Assembly (NCBI GenBank): GCA_014377455.1
Contig: JACMPO010000078.1
Coordinates: forward strand, 1 to 53,248
Origin: Flavobacterium sp.
GTDB lineage: Bacteria > Bacteroidota > Bacteroidia > Flavobacteriales > Flavobacteriaceae
DNA: 53,248 nucleotides
Reading direction: 5' to 3'
Numbering within the stretch: the stretch's first letter is position 1; each line of letters begins with the position of its first letter. The notes beneath the pieces are model-generated. The model made no database searches and was not told the origin of the DNA. It was given only the letters and a program-made list of their open reading frames with translations. The translations under genes were made by a program, and so were the position numbers. Positions 36,388-45,422 of this stretch are shown here, in pieces.

Positions 36388-36837
36388 ATGAAAAATTTAT
36401 TTTTAGCAGTAATTATCTCACTAGGAATTACTTCTTATGCTCAGGAAAATCAAGAAAGACAAAAAAAATCTCCAGAGGAAAGAACTGAAAAGCAAGTTGA
36501 AAGCTTGATTAAAGAGTTAGCTTTAAATCAAAAACAAGTTGTACAAGTAAAACAATTATTATTTGATCAAGAGAAAAAAAGAGAAGAGCTAAAGGCAAAA
36601 TTCAAAGCAACTCGAACTGATGGTGTGAAACCTACTCCAGAACAGAGAGCTGAAATGAAAAAGATTATGCAAGACAATCAAAATGCTTTTAAAACTTCAA
36701 TGAAAAATATATTGACGGCAGATCAATATACCAAATGGGAGCAAAAACTTGAAGAAAAAAAAGATAAAATGAAAGAAAGAATGGGCGACAGAATGAGAAA
36801 TAAAGGCATTTCTCCTGCTCAAATGGAAGAGAAATAA
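36388..36837 (+). CDS. Exported Spy/CpxP-like helical protein
   Basis: 149 residues, signal peptide MKNLFLAVIISLGITSYAQ. The mature part is almost all charged helix (KQVESLIKELALNQKQVVQV, QRAEMKKIMQDNQNAFKTSM, LTADQYTKWEQKLEEKKDKM), with LTxxQ and LTADQ repeats like Spy/CpxP periplasmic chaperones or the related LTxxQ family. Probably a periplasmic stress or holdase protein. Followed 65 bp later by another small exported helical gene, same strand. Confidence 0.65.
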   Translation: MKNLFLAVIISLGITSYAQENQERQKKSPEERTEKQVESLIKELALNQKQVVQVKQLLFDQEKKREELKAKFKATRTDGVKPTPEQRAEMKKIMQDNQNAFKTSMKNILTADQYTKWEQKLEEKKDKMKERMGDRMRNKGISPAQMEEK

Positions 36838-36902
36838 AAATTAAATTTTGAGATATCATTTAATTTCTATAAATTTGGTTACTAATATTTAAATTTAAAA
36901 TA

Positions 36903-37229
36903 ATGAAAAAATTAATTCTAATATTTACAATAATTTGTGCTTTTAGTCTTACTGCTAATGCTCAAGCTAAAAAACTAAGTTCAAAAGAGGCAGCTAATGC
37001 TGATGCTAAAGAGCTTGCTCAAGTTGTTGGATTAACTGATACTCAAACTCAAGATTTTGCTCGATTATTTGAACAAAAGTACTTAATGCTTGAAATTCCA
37101 AATTTATCAAACGAGAGAAAAAGTATCGTGAGTAGTTCGATAGATGCTAAATTAACTGCATCATTAAATGAAAAGCAAATGAAAGCTCTTGATGCAAAGC
37201 CGGGACTTCACCAAAGACTTATTAAATAA
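36903..37229 (+). CDS. Small exported helical protein
   Basis: 108 residues, signal peptide MKKLILIFTIICAFSLTANAQ. The mature part contains VGLTDTQTQDFARLF and LNEKQMKALD, two LTxxQ-like helical units, so it may be a distant relative of the neighbour at 36388. No family named with confidence. Ended by a strong terminator. Confidence 0.6.
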   Translation: MKKLILIFTIICAFSLTANAQAKKLSSKEAANADAKELAQVVGLTDTQTQDFARLFEQKYLMLEIPNLSNERKSIVSSSIDAKLTASLNEKQMKALDAKPGLHQRLIK

Positions 37230-37248
37230 AAGTTCTAAATTAAATTTA

Positions 37249-37280
37249 AAATCCCAAAATTTTCATTTTGGGATTTTTTT
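37249..37280. terminator. Terminator shared by convergent genes
   Basis: aaatcccaaaat (37249-37260) / attttgggattt (37265-37276), loop tttc, followed by T run on the plus strand and A run before it; lies between 36903 gene and hemL. Confidence 0.82.
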
Positions 37281-38566
37281 TATAAATTTTTAGCAACTTT
37301 ATCTACCGCGTTTATTGTAAAATCTAAATCATCGTAGGTGAGTGCATCGGTTATAAACCAAGATTCATATGCCGATGGCGCAATATAGATACCTTCATGT
37401 AACATGCCGTGAAAAAATTTCTTAAAAGTTTCGTTATCTCCATTTTTTGCACTTTGAAAATCAATTACAGGACTAGCATCAAAATGAACAGAAATCATCG
37501 AACCTACTCTATTTATTGTAAAAACAATGTTGTTTTGTGTCAACACTTCTCGGATTCCATTTTCTAAATAAGCCGTTTTTTCATCAAGCCTTTTAAATAC
37601 TTCTGGATTATTGTTTAAAGCAGTTAACATTGTCAATCCAGCTTCCATTGCAAGAGGATTTCCAGATAATGTTCCTGCTTGATAAACAGGGCCTAAAGGC
37701 GCTAAAAAATTCATTATTTCGCTTCGAGCTGCAAAAGCTCCAACGGGTAATCCACCACCTATTACTTTTCCAAAGCACACAATATCAGCATCAACTCCAA
37801 AAAGTTCTTGAACTCCGCCTCTAGCCAATCGGAAACCTGTCATTACCTCATCAAAAATTAATAAAGTCTGATTTTCAACACATAACTTTTTCAATCCTTC
37901 TAGAAAACCTTTTGCCGGAGGAATACAACCCATATTGCCAGCGACAGGTTCTACAATTAATGCTGCAATTTGATTTTTATTGGCTTCAAATAATGATTTT
38001 ACATTTTCTAAATCGTTGTAATTTGCTAATAAAGTATCTTTAGCAGTGCCTTCAGTGACACCTGGACTATTTGGCGAGCCAAAAGTAATGGCTCCACTTC
38101 CTGCTTGAATTAAAAACGAATCGGAATGACCGTGATAGCAACCCGCAAATTTTATAATTTTATCTCTTTTAGTAAATCCTCTTGCTAGCCTGATAGCACT
38201 CATGCAAGCTTCTGTTCCCGAATTTACAAATCTAATTTTGTCAATATTTGGTACCATCGAAACTGCTAATGAAGCGATTTTAGTTTCTAGCTCTGTTGGC
38301 ATTCCAAATGAAGTTCCTTTTTTAGCTCGATCAGTAATTGCATCTATTACAGGTTGATAAGCATGTCCCAATATCATTGGTCCCCATGAATTGATGTAAT
38401 CTATTAATTTATTTCCGTCTTCGTCATATAGATATGCTCCTTTTGCACTTTTAACAAAAATAGGCGTTCCACCTACTGATTTAAAAGCTCGTACAGGAGA
38501 ATTTACACCACCTGGAATTACTTTTTCTGCCTCTGAAAATAACAAACTGCTTCTTTTATATTGCAT
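37280..38566 (-). CDS. hemL: Glutamate-1-semialdehyde 2,1-aminomutase
   Basis: 428 residues, class III aminotransferase. [15 protein letters not shown] at the start, [55 protein letters not shown] and the PLP-lysine K267 in [16 protein letters not shown] are all present. The enzyme makes 5-aminolevulinate from glutamate-1-semialdehyde in heme synthesis. Gap of 25 bp after the glucosaminidase gene on the same strand, so co-transcription is likely. Confidence 0.96.
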   Translation of the reverse strand: MQYKRSSLLFSEAEKVIPGGVNSPVRAFKSVGGTPIFVKSAKGAYLYDEDGNKLIDYINSWGPMILGHAYQPVIDAITDRAKKGTSFGMPTELETKIASLAVSMVPNIDKIRFVNSGTEACMSAIRLARGFTKRDKIIKFAGCYHGHSDSFLIQAGSGAITFGSPNSPGVTEGTAKDTLLANYNDLENVKSLFEANKNQIAALIVEPVAGNMGCIPPAKGFLEGLKKLCVENQTLLIFDEVMTGFRLARGGVQELFGVDADIVCFGKVIGGGLPVGAFAARSEIMNFLAPLGPVYQAGTLSGNPLAMEAGLTMLTALNNNPEVFKRLDEKTAYLENGIREVLTQNNIVFTINRVGSMISVHFDASPVIDFQSAKNGDNETFKKFFHGMLHEGIYIAPSAYESWFITDALTYDDLDFTINAVDKVAKNL

Positions 38567-38591
38567 TTTTTTTATTAATTAATTTCAAATA

Positions 38592-39503
38592 TTATTTCAC
38601 AATCAAATTTTGACCAATAGAAATTCCTGAATCGGAAATATTGTTTTTTTGTTTTAAATCGTTTACCGAAATATTGTATTTTTTTGATAACGAATACAGT
38701 GTATCTCCTTTTTCTACTTGATGTGTATTTTCGTTTGGTCCACTTACTGCTGTACCATTTTCGGTTGGAGGTGTGTGAACTGGAATATAATCTACTCCAA
38801 GAACCTCGGTATCATATTTTTGTAATTCGTAGCGTTCAATAAGTGCAATAAGTTTTGTTGGATAGCTCACATCAGTAGCATAACCAGCGTTTTTTAAGCC
38901 TATTGCCCAAGCTTTATAATCGTTTTTTTCTAATTTAAAAAGCTTTGAATAGCGTTCTCTAGAAGTTAAAAACAAGGAGTGATCCCGATAGGATTCGCTT
39001 GGATTATTATACTTTCTGAAACATTCTTGTGCAGTATCATCGTCATATTTTACACTTGCTCCTGTCCATTCTTTATGGCATTTTATCCCAAAATGATTGT
39101 TTGCCTGAACACTTAATGGTCCCGTTCCTGCTCCTGATTCTAAAATTCCTTGACCTAGTGTTATGCTAGCGGGAATTCCGTATTGAACCATATCGTCTTT
39201 AGCAATTTTTTTGTAATCTTGAATATATTGTAAAACCATTGCCGTAGTTACTTTAACTCTTGTAGTGGCTTCTAAAATTTCTATATATTTAGTATCTATT
39301 GGATCTTCAACTTTGGAAGGATTTGGATTTGATTCTACTTTTTTTATTTGTACAACAGGTTTTGAATCAGTTGGTTTATATACGTGTTTCCTGACAGTTC
39401 TTACAACTGGTTTAGACGATTTTGTGGTGGTTACTACAGGCTTAGATGAACCACAGCTGGCAAAAATTATAATACAAATAAAAACTATAATTTTTTTAAT
39501 CAT
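38592..39503 (-). CDS. Glucosaminidase lipoprotein with LysM
   Basis: 303 residues. Lipobox IFASC (Cys 17). Residues about 75-220 form a GH73-type glucosaminidase domain: GIPASITLGQGILESGAGTG (catalytic Glu in ILESG), NNHFGIKCHKEW and AIGLKNAGYATD. A LysM repeat ends the protein (HQVEKGDTLYSLSKKYNIS...ISIGQNLIV). It cleaves glycan strands of peptidoglycan from an outer-membrane or cell-wall position. Overlaps the upstream desulfhydrase gene by 4 bp (ATGA), so translation is coupled. Confidence 0.9.
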   Translation of the reverse strand: MIKKIIVFICIIIFASCGSSKPVVTTTKSSKPVVRTVRKHVYKPTDSKPVVQIKKVESNPNPSKVEDPIDTKYIEILEATTRVKVTTAMVLQYIQDYKKIAKDDMVQYGIPASITLGQGILESGAGTGPLSVQANNHFGIKCHKEWTGASVKYDDDTAQECFRKYNNPSESYRDHSLFLTSRERYSKLFKLEKNDYKAWAIGLKNAGYATDVSYPTKLIALIERYELQKYDTEVLGVDYIPVHTPPTENGTAVSGPNENTHQVEKGDTLYSLSKKYNISVNDLKQKNNISDSGISIGQNLIVK

Positions 39504-40414
39504 TTGATATTTATTGTTTGCAAATTTTTACTTTGCAATTTTAAATTCATTCCTTCTACTCCTTGAATGCCACCCGAATGAATAATTAATATTTTAGAGT
39601 TTTCTGGAAAATATTTTCTTTTAATTAAGTCTACAACACCAAATACCATTTTGCCTGTATAAATTGGATCTAAAGGAATTTTAGTATCTATATAAAATTT
39701 ATTTATAAATTCTATTAACTCACTCGTTACTTTTCCATAACCTCCAAAATGATAATTTGAAATTAAATCCCAATTTATTTTTGATGCAAATTTACGAATA
39801 TCTTTTTGCAAAAAATCACCTTTGAGTGCAGGAAACCCTAAAATTTTTTGATGATTAAAAGAACTATTTATTATTCCTGAAATAGTTCCTCCAGTTCCAA
39901 CACAACAACATATAAATTCAAATTTCTTTTCGTTATCAGTAATTATTTCTTCACAGCCTTTTACTGCTAATTCATTGGTTCCTCCTTCTGGAATTAGAAA
40001 AAATTGTCCAAATTTTTGATGCAGACTATTTATAAACGAAATACTATCTTTATTAGTATAATCCTCTCTTGAAATAAATTCCAATTGCATTCCACATTGA
40101 TTCGCAAATTTAAGAGTAGGATTTTCTTGTGTCTTCAAGGCTAATTCCTGTCCTCTAATTACTCCAATAGTTTTAAAATTATTTTGGAATCCTGCATAAG
40201 CTACTGCTGCAATATGATTTGAAAAAGCACCTCCAAAAGTTAGGATTGTACTTTGGTTTTCCAAATTTGCCTGAATCAAATTATACTTTAGTTTTCTGAA
40301 CTTATTTCCCGATACAAAAGGATGTATCAAATCTTCTCTTTTTATAAAAAGTTCGATAGCTGTATTTGGAATAATTATTTTTTGGATTTTAACTTCCAAG
40401 ATTTTTTTTGACAA
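39500..40414 (-). CDS. PLP enzyme, ACC deaminase/D-cysteine desulfhydrase family
   Basis: 304 residues, fold type II PLP enzyme. The PLP Lys is K38 in FVSGNKFRKLKYN, with FGGAFSNHIAAVAYAG and CVGTGGTISG (phosphate loop) following. The family deaminates 1-aminocyclopropane-1-carboxylate or desulfurates D-cysteine. The distinguishing residues cannot be settled by eye, so the substrate stays open. Co-transcribed with the glucosaminidase gene via the ATGA overlap. Confidence 0.82.
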   Translation of the reverse strand: MSKKILEVKIQKIIIPNTAIELFIKREDLIHPFVSGNKFRKLKYNLIQANLENQSTILTFGGAFSNHIAAVAYAGFQNNFKTIGVIRGQELALKTQENPTLKFANQCGMQLEFISREDYTNKDSISFINSLHQKFGQFFLIPEGGTNELAVKGCEEIITDNEKKFEFICCCVGTGGTISGIINSSFNHQKILGFPALKGDFLQKDIRKFASKINWDLISNYHFGGYGKVTSELIEFINKFYIDTKIPLDPIYTGKMVFGVVDLIKRKYFPENSKILIIHSGGIQGVEGMNLKLQSKNLQTINIK

Positions 40415-40487
40415 AAGTAATCATATCTTGGGCAATTTACACAAAAAAAGGCTCGACTTACGAACCTCATTTTGATATGTTTTAAAA

Positions 40488-42314
40488 TTATTTTCGGTTG
40501 GCAATACTTATTTTTTCTCCTATATTTTGATTGTCATTTGAAATTAATTTTACGATATAAATTCCGTCACTTAAAGAAGAAGTCGAGAATTCATAATTTG
40601 CTTTTGTATCTAGTTTGGTTTTACTAAAAATTAATTTACCCGAAATATCATATAGGTTTACCGTTTTGATTTCTGCTAAATTTGGGTTTGAAATTTTTAG
40701 TAGTTGATTGGTATTATTCTGAACTATTGAAATAGATGAAATAGAGTTTGTAAATGTTGTTAGTGCGCTGTCTTTAAACGTAATTTCATATCGATCATTG
40801 GTGACTCCAGCTGGAACCGAGAACTCAAATTCATTGTTTTTTATATCGTGGTAAATTCCTGTTACTTTGTCAAACAAATATACATTTTCAGCTTGACTAA
40901 AATTTATTATTCCAGCTACAGTTATCTTAAATGGAACTTCGGCATTAGCTTTAAAACCAATTGGTAGTCTTTTATTTTCATCGAAATCTATCACAGAAAT
41001 GATGTATTCCTTACTATCTAAAACAAAATACATATCTAGTGGAGCACTGTCTGTTGGGTTTTTAGCATCCTTAGCATGATCTACGCCATCAGTTGCACTT
41101 GGGTCAAAACCAACTACAATTTGTTTGACTGCGAGATTGTTCATTAAAGTATTAAACTTAATCTGGGGAACTTCTGTAGTACTAACAGTGGTATAATCAA
41201 ATCCTGAAACCGATAATATTTCTGGTAAATATTGATTTGTGACTGAACTATTAGAACTATTATTTTTTTCGAATACCGATGTTAAACCGTTTTCTTTTTG
41301 ATATACTCGATACAAATTTTTCATTGTAACTGCAGATCCAGATGCATTTCCTTCAATCATAAATCCTTGACCAATTGGAGAAAAAAACCGTGCATAACTG
41401 TTGTTTGGCGAACTTATTAAACTCAACTGGGTTCCAGAAATGGTATAATTATAAAATTTTGCAGGAACATAAATCCCTGTTCCACCACGAGATACTGGCG
41501 AATAAGTACCATAACCACCACGATAGTCAACTAAATTATGTGAATTTACGGTTTTATCCTGTTCCCAAAAATAAGCAACACCAGTACAATTCAAAGAATT
41601 TGTTAAAAACAACGAAAGATCAATAGCTGATGGATAAGGATTTCCAGTTAAAGTTAAATTACCATTTGAAACATTAATAGTAATATCGCCATCATTAGGT
41701 TTTCCCCTAAAATCATATCGTTGTTTGCTTCCAGTATTATTTGCTACACTTTCTCCTGGATTGGTAGCATCGGTACCATTGGTTCCTTTCATTGTAAAAC
41801 CTTGACCATCAGCAAGTGTACTTGCTGCACTAACTTGCGACCATTGAGCGTAAGTAAGCGAAGTTTGAAATTTCCATATCCAATAAGGTTCTATTTGCAA
41901 CGGATTTGCAACTCCATTGTAAGTAAAGTTATGAGTTGTATTTGCAGGTGATGAGGCAGTTACTGTAGTTGGCTGATTTAACATTGTAATCCCAAAAGGC
42001 TCGTTTCCTATTGATGCTGATGCATTTCCTATTGGAGAACACCAATAATTGTAAGAATAACTATTTACAGAACCTTCTTGAAATACTGATAATTTCCCTA
42101 TCCCTTTATTTGTAGATGTAGTAAGAGTTCCTTGAATAAATTGCGCTTCATTTCGTAAATATAAATTACTATTTGCCCCTGAAAGTTCTAAATTTCCTTT
42201 ATCAAACAGTACAACATTTTTAGCATAGATAAAAGTATTGTCTTTAACAAATACCTGAGAATAGTTATTTGTGAATATTAGAGTTATGGAAATTAGTAAT
42301 ATAAGATTTTTCAT
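40488..42314 (-). CDS. T9SS-exported surface protein with type A sorting domain
   Basis: 608 residues from the ATG at 42314 (MKNLILLISITLIFTNNYSQ signal); the frame is open 17 codons further upstream. N-terminal region: VLFDKGNLELSGANSNLYLR, SYNYWCSPIGNA, GNPYPSAIDLSLFL. The last 80 residues match a T9SS type A sorting domain (LKISNPNLAEIKTVNLYDIS, GKLIFSKTKL, SDGIYIVKLISNDNQNIGEK). So the protein is exported by the Gld/Spr machinery encoded at 15-20 kb and attached to the surface. Ligand unknown. The truncated gene at 42845-42997 starts with the same kind of N-terminus. Confidence 0.88.
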   Translation of the reverse strand: MKNLILLISITLIFTNNYSQVFVKDNTFIYAKNVVLFDKGNLELSGANSNLYLRNEAQFIQGTLTTSTNKGIGKLSVFQEGSVNSYSYNYWCSPIGNASASIGNEPFGITMLNQPTTVTASSPANTTHNFTYNGVANPLQIEPYWIWKFQTSLTYAQWSQVSAASTLADGQGFTMKGTNGTDATNPGESVANNTGSKQRYDFRGKPNDGDITINVSNGNLTLTGNPYPSAIDLSLFLTNSLNCTGVAYFWEQDKTVNSHNLVDYRGGYGTYSPVSRGGTGIYVPAKFYNYTISGTQLSLISSPNNSYARFFSPIGQGFMIEGNASGSAVTMKNLYRVYQKENGLTSVFEKNNSSNSSVTNQYLPEILSVSGFDYTTVSTTEVPQIKFNTLMNNLAVKQIVVGFDPSATDGVDHAKDAKNPTDSAPLDMYFVLDSKEYIISVIDFDENKRLPIGFKANAEVPFKITVAGIINFSQAENVYLFDKVTGIYHDIKNNEFEFSVPAGVTNDRYEITFKDSALTTFTNSISSISIVQNNTNQLLKISNPNLAEIKTVNLYDISGKLIFSKTKLDTKANYEFSTSSLSDGIYIVKLISNDNQNIGEKISIANRK

Positions 42315-42323
42315 AAAAATAGT

Positions 42324-42474
42324 ATTTAAACAAATATAATAAATTAAATAGCTGATAGCCAACACAAAATAAAATAAAATTTTTAAAAATGCAATTCGTC
42401 GATAAATTGTTTCATTTCATAGAATTATGTTAATTTTAATTTTATAACAAAAGTCTATTGTATAATTTTACTTA
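42324..42474. repeat. 150-bp direct repeat, left copy
   Basis: Aligns along its length with 45240-45391 in the same orientation: (a)tttaaac against (a)tttgaac, then aatataataaattaaatagc identical in both, cgataaattgtttca identical, catagaattatgtta identical, tgtataatttta identical. By eye about four of five bases agree. Contains gene 40488's leader and TTCGTCGAT. Confidence 0.8.
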
Positions 42475-42475
42475 A

Positions 42476-42862
42476 CCTGTCAAACTGTTTAAAAACCCCA
42501 AGGCTTTTTTCTTCAAATAATAGTAGACTTTTCTTGCATAAAACATTGTTTTTTCTTATATTTATGCTGTAAAACAAGCTACTATGAGTAAATTCATTAT
42601 TGGAAAAGACCGCAACCAAACCGAGTTTTTTTGTATGGAACAATTAATTGATTCGAATAATATAGCTCGCACAATCTATCTTTTTGTAGATGGCCTTTCG
42701 TTGAAGGATATGGGGTTTAAAACCGATTTCATCGAAAACTGTCGCCCTGCTTATCACCCTGCCGATTTATTAAAATTGTACCTCTACGGGTATCTTAACA
42801 GAACCCGTTCTTCTCGCCAATTAGAAAAAGAATGCACTCGAAATTTAGAAATTATTTTCCCC
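42476..42862 (+). mobile_element. IS1182-type element remnant (transposase N-terminus)
   Basis: The ATG at 42584 opens a frame matching the start of IS1182-family transposases: FVDGLSLKDMGFKTDFIENC, then the DUF772 segment PAYHPADLLKLYLYGYLNRT and RSSRQLEKECTRNLEI. The homology stops near 42862 and the frame ends in foreign sequence (FPIKFHSTLHIN). Only about 90 of some 450 residues remain. The start of the element is not resolved; it should lie near 42475, where the left direct repeat ends. Non-functional. Confidence 0.75.
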
Positions 42863-42997
42863 ATTAAATTCCATAGCACCCTTCACATAAACTAATGTTC
42901 CTTTATTGAAAACATAGCTGTTATTACTGACGTACATTTGAGCATTTACTATCAAGACAAATAGCAGAAATGTCATATTTAGTATATATCTTTTCAT
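42845..42997 (-). pseudogene. Truncated surface-protein gene (first 50 codons)
   Basis: Minus-strand ATG at 42997: a signal peptide (MKRYILNMTFLLFVLIVNAQ), then MYVSNNSYVFNKGTLVYVKG and AMEFNGENNF before a stop at 42845. The sequence mirrors the mature start of the T9SS substrate at 40488-42314 (QVFVKDNTFIYAKNVVLFDK). The rest is gone, cut off where the IS1182 remnant begins near 42850-42862. It starts 26 bp after the end of the adhesin pseudogene. Confidence 0.7.
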
Positions 42998-43022
42998 TAG
43001 ATCGTATTTTGGTTAATTCAAA

Positions 43023-44006
43023 TTAACGTGTCATTCTCCAAGTGATATAGTCTACATCGGTGTTGATTGCAGTTGTACCCACACTTTTTTCTAAGTGAAA
43101 TACAAACTTCATCGGTTAGGTCGGAATATTGGTGGTTACAGAACCGATCAAAGTACTATCTACGTAAAAATCTACATTGGTTCCAGCAGCATTTACGACC
43201 GCTTTCAACTTATACCAAGTATAAGCTGCAATGGCTGTCGCTGCGGTAGCAGTAGTGGTTGAAGTAGAGTTTCTGCAACGCCCAACCAATCCAGCGGTAG
43301 TATATTGAAAATAAACACCATTGGCTATGGTACTAACTCCGCTTCCACTTACGAGATCACACAACCCAAACACAGAACTAAATGTTTGATTTGCAGTTGA
43401 TAAAGCGGAAAATCTTACTCTAATCTCGTAGGTAATTGCTATACTACCTAATTTTAAACGGTCAATAAAACCAAAAGATCCAACAGACGACTTGCCTGTT
43501 GCAGATGATGAAGTAGAAAGTCGATGGATCCCAGCATAATCATTGCCCGCACCATAAGAAGCATACAACGCAGCGGTACCATCTACATTTGAACTTGTTC
43601 CAACGGCTGTAAATGCATATTGATTATCATTACCTCCACTACCACCATAGGCATCAAATAGAAAATCCTCTAAATTAACAACATCTCCCAAGATAGTACC
43701 GACATTGTTTGTCGATACCATGTTTACCCAGCTCAAGGTTGGAAAATCCCAGTAGTAGAATCCTGGCGTTTTACCAGCTGTTGTTGTTGTAGTTAAGTAA
43801 ACCAGCATTCCTTGTTGGTTGGAACTTGGATTGCTTGTCGGAAACTTATCTACTCTAGGGATTAGTATACCATCTGTTGAAGCAGGATTTGTTTGACTTG
43901 ATGAAGTAACATCAAATTGCGAATAAGGCGTTGTAGTACCTATTCCAACTTGAGCTATCATAGTGCCACTTAAAGATGCGATAAGAAACGATAATAATGT
44001 TCTCAT
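43023..44006 (-). pseudogene. Adhesin-like exported protein gene with nonsense codon
   Basis: Start at the ATG at 44006 (MRTLLSFLIASLSGTMIAQ signal). The mature start is VGIGTTTPYSQFDVTSSS, then TPGFYYWDFPTLSWVNM, a pattern shared with the protein at 45423. The rest is beta-rich, LamG/concanavalin-like (ITYEIRVRFSALSTANQTFS, YKLKAVVNAAGTNVDFYVDS). A TAA at 43116-43118 stops the frame after TTNIPT, yet the same frame continues for 31 codons (MKFVFHLEKSVGTTAINTDV...DYITWRMTR) to a TAA at 43023-43025. So a single nonsense mutation removed the last beta strands. A read-through product cannot be excluded. Confidence 0.75.
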
Positions 44007-44058
44007 AATAATGTGTTTTAAATTACTCCACAAATATTACTATTTTTTAATAAAAATC

Positions 44059-44089
44059 CGATGAAATACGTAAATAATCGATGAAATGC
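44059..44089 (-). promoter_or_regulatory. Shared upstream motif, copy 2 (doubled)
   Basis: cgatgaaatacgtaaataa (44059-44077) matches 2511-2529 in 18 of 19 positions, and a second cgatgaaat follows at 44079. ttttttaataaaaat flanks the pair on both sides (about 44043 and 44092). It lies 53 bp before the adhesin start codon at 44006. Confidence 0.45.
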
Positions 44090-44287
44090 AATTTTTTAAT
44101 AAAAATATATATAATTATCTTACAAGAATATTAACAACTAATTGATTCAATTAAATGTTAATCCACCTTTTTGCAATAGTTTTAACTAACTAATTTTCAG
44201 GATTTAGCTAAAAAAAGCGGATTCGAGGAATGATATACTAACTTTAACCCGTTGGGTGTAATTATATTGTTAGATTTTTAATGTTAT

Positions 44288-45041
44288 TTATTGGTCTATC
44301 AATGATTTATTGATATATTGAACCAATGTTAATGCTGTTATTTTTGCTAAAATTCTTGTTTTAAAACCTTCAAAAGTTTTAGCATAATTATTTCTAATTC
44401 TGAATTGGTCACATAATTGTGAAAATAATGTTTCTATTCTTTTTCTTGATTTTCTAAAGATATAAGGTTGTGGCTTAAAATCTTTTTGATTAGCTCTTTT
44501 TGGCGTTTCTAATTTGATATTTACCGTTTTAAATAAATCTAATTGAATGCTTTGCGACAAGTAACCTCTATCACCAAGAATCACATAATCAAACATTTGT
44601 TGTTTTATGTTTTTCAAAAAATGAATGTCATGAACTTCTGCTTTTGTAATATTGAATGAATGGAAAATTCAATTTACAGAACAGACTCCCTGCAATTTAT
44701 ACCCGTAAAACCAATTGTTTGAGATGCAAAAACCCTTTAGAAAGAGCAGTTTCAAAATCTTCTTTACATATTCTAATTCTCCTATGACGGGCAAATTTGC
44801 AAATTTCCAAAGGCATACTATCTACAACAAAATAATCTTCAAACTCTAAAAAACATGAAACTAATTTTGTCCTTACCTCTTCTAAAAATAAAAACAATTT
44901 CCGCCTTCTTTTATTGAACTGACTTCGCTCCATTAAATTAGAAATATCTTGACTATTTATCTCTTTAAATATGGAGTTTTCACTATCGATAGACATAAAT
45001 TCAGCTGTTAAACTCAATGCAACTACTTCTAAATCAGACAT
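44288..45041 (-). pseudogene. IS982-type transposase, frameshift plus stop
   Basis: Part 1 (45041-44697): LSDLEV-type start (SDLEVVALSLTAEFMSIDSE), SQFNKRRRKLFLFLEEVR, YFVVDSMPLEICKFARHRRI, until the frame is lost in SKGF. The DDE domain continues in other frames as NNWFYGYKLQGVCSVN, then a TGA, then IFHSFNITKAEVHDIHFLKN. Part 2 (44617-44288): IKQQMFDYVILGDRGYLSQS, PYIFRKSRKRIETLFSQLCD, FRIRNNYAKTFEGFKTRI. One frameshift near 44730 and one nonsense codon near 44660 make it non-functional. The start codon of the intact family member is not present in frame upstream. Confidence 0.8.
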
Positions 45042-45161
45042 TTTTTGTTTTCTACCAACATCTGATTTAAATTATAATTCACAATTCAAAAAAATTATAA
45101 CTTCTAAAACTCTAAAATAATTTTTGCCTATATTTGTCATAGATATTGGTTGTTTTGCGAC

Positions 45162-45190
45162 TTCAAGATACTGAATTTCAGTATCTTGAA
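45162..45190. terminator. Perfect palindrome inside the IS982 end
   Basis: ttcaagatactgaa - t - ttcagtatcttgaa: 14-bp arms around one base, upstream of the transposase and within the IS. Such hairpins near IS ends commonly block read-through from outside; no long T run is present, so terminator activity is inferred. Confidence 0.5.
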
Positions 45191-45239
45191 CAATATCTAA
45201 TCCATTTATTCTACTTCAAATAATTACACCCAACTGGAT

Positions 45240-45391
45240 ATTTGAACGAATATAATAAATTAAATAGCTGATATCCAATATAAAATTCAATAAAATTTTC
45301 AAAATTGCAGTTCATCGATAAATTGTTTCACTTCATAGAATTATGTTAAATTTAGTTTATTAAGCAATCTTAATTGTATAATTTTAATTAA
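45240..45391. repeat. 150-bp direct repeat, right copy
   Basis: Right partner of 42324-42474. It contains TTCATCGATAAATTG and runs into the leader of the Gly-rich surface gene, ending about 30 bp before its ATG. In this copy the sequence looks like the native promoter of that gene. Confidence 0.8.
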
Positions 45392-45422
45392 TAAAATTGC
45401 ATTAGATATTTAATTAAAAAAG

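Larger units (their letters stand above)
44251..45234 (-). mobile_element. IS982-family element, inactivated
   Basis: Terminal inverted repeats gttgggtgtaatta (44251-44264) and taattacacccaac (45221-45234) bound 984 bp, the usual size of IS982-group elements. The inner gene is a broken transposase (44288-45041). No clear target duplication flanks it: tttaaccc on the left, tggatatt on the right. Right after the right repeat starts the right copy of the 150-bp direct repeat (45240). Confidence 0.8.

Noticed and set aside
42455..42643. Minus-strand 62-codon ORF
   Set aside because: Antisense to the IS1182 transposase start; no homology visible.
43067..43249. 60-codon plus-strand ORF
   Set aside because: Antisense to the adhesin pseudogene tail; shadow frame.
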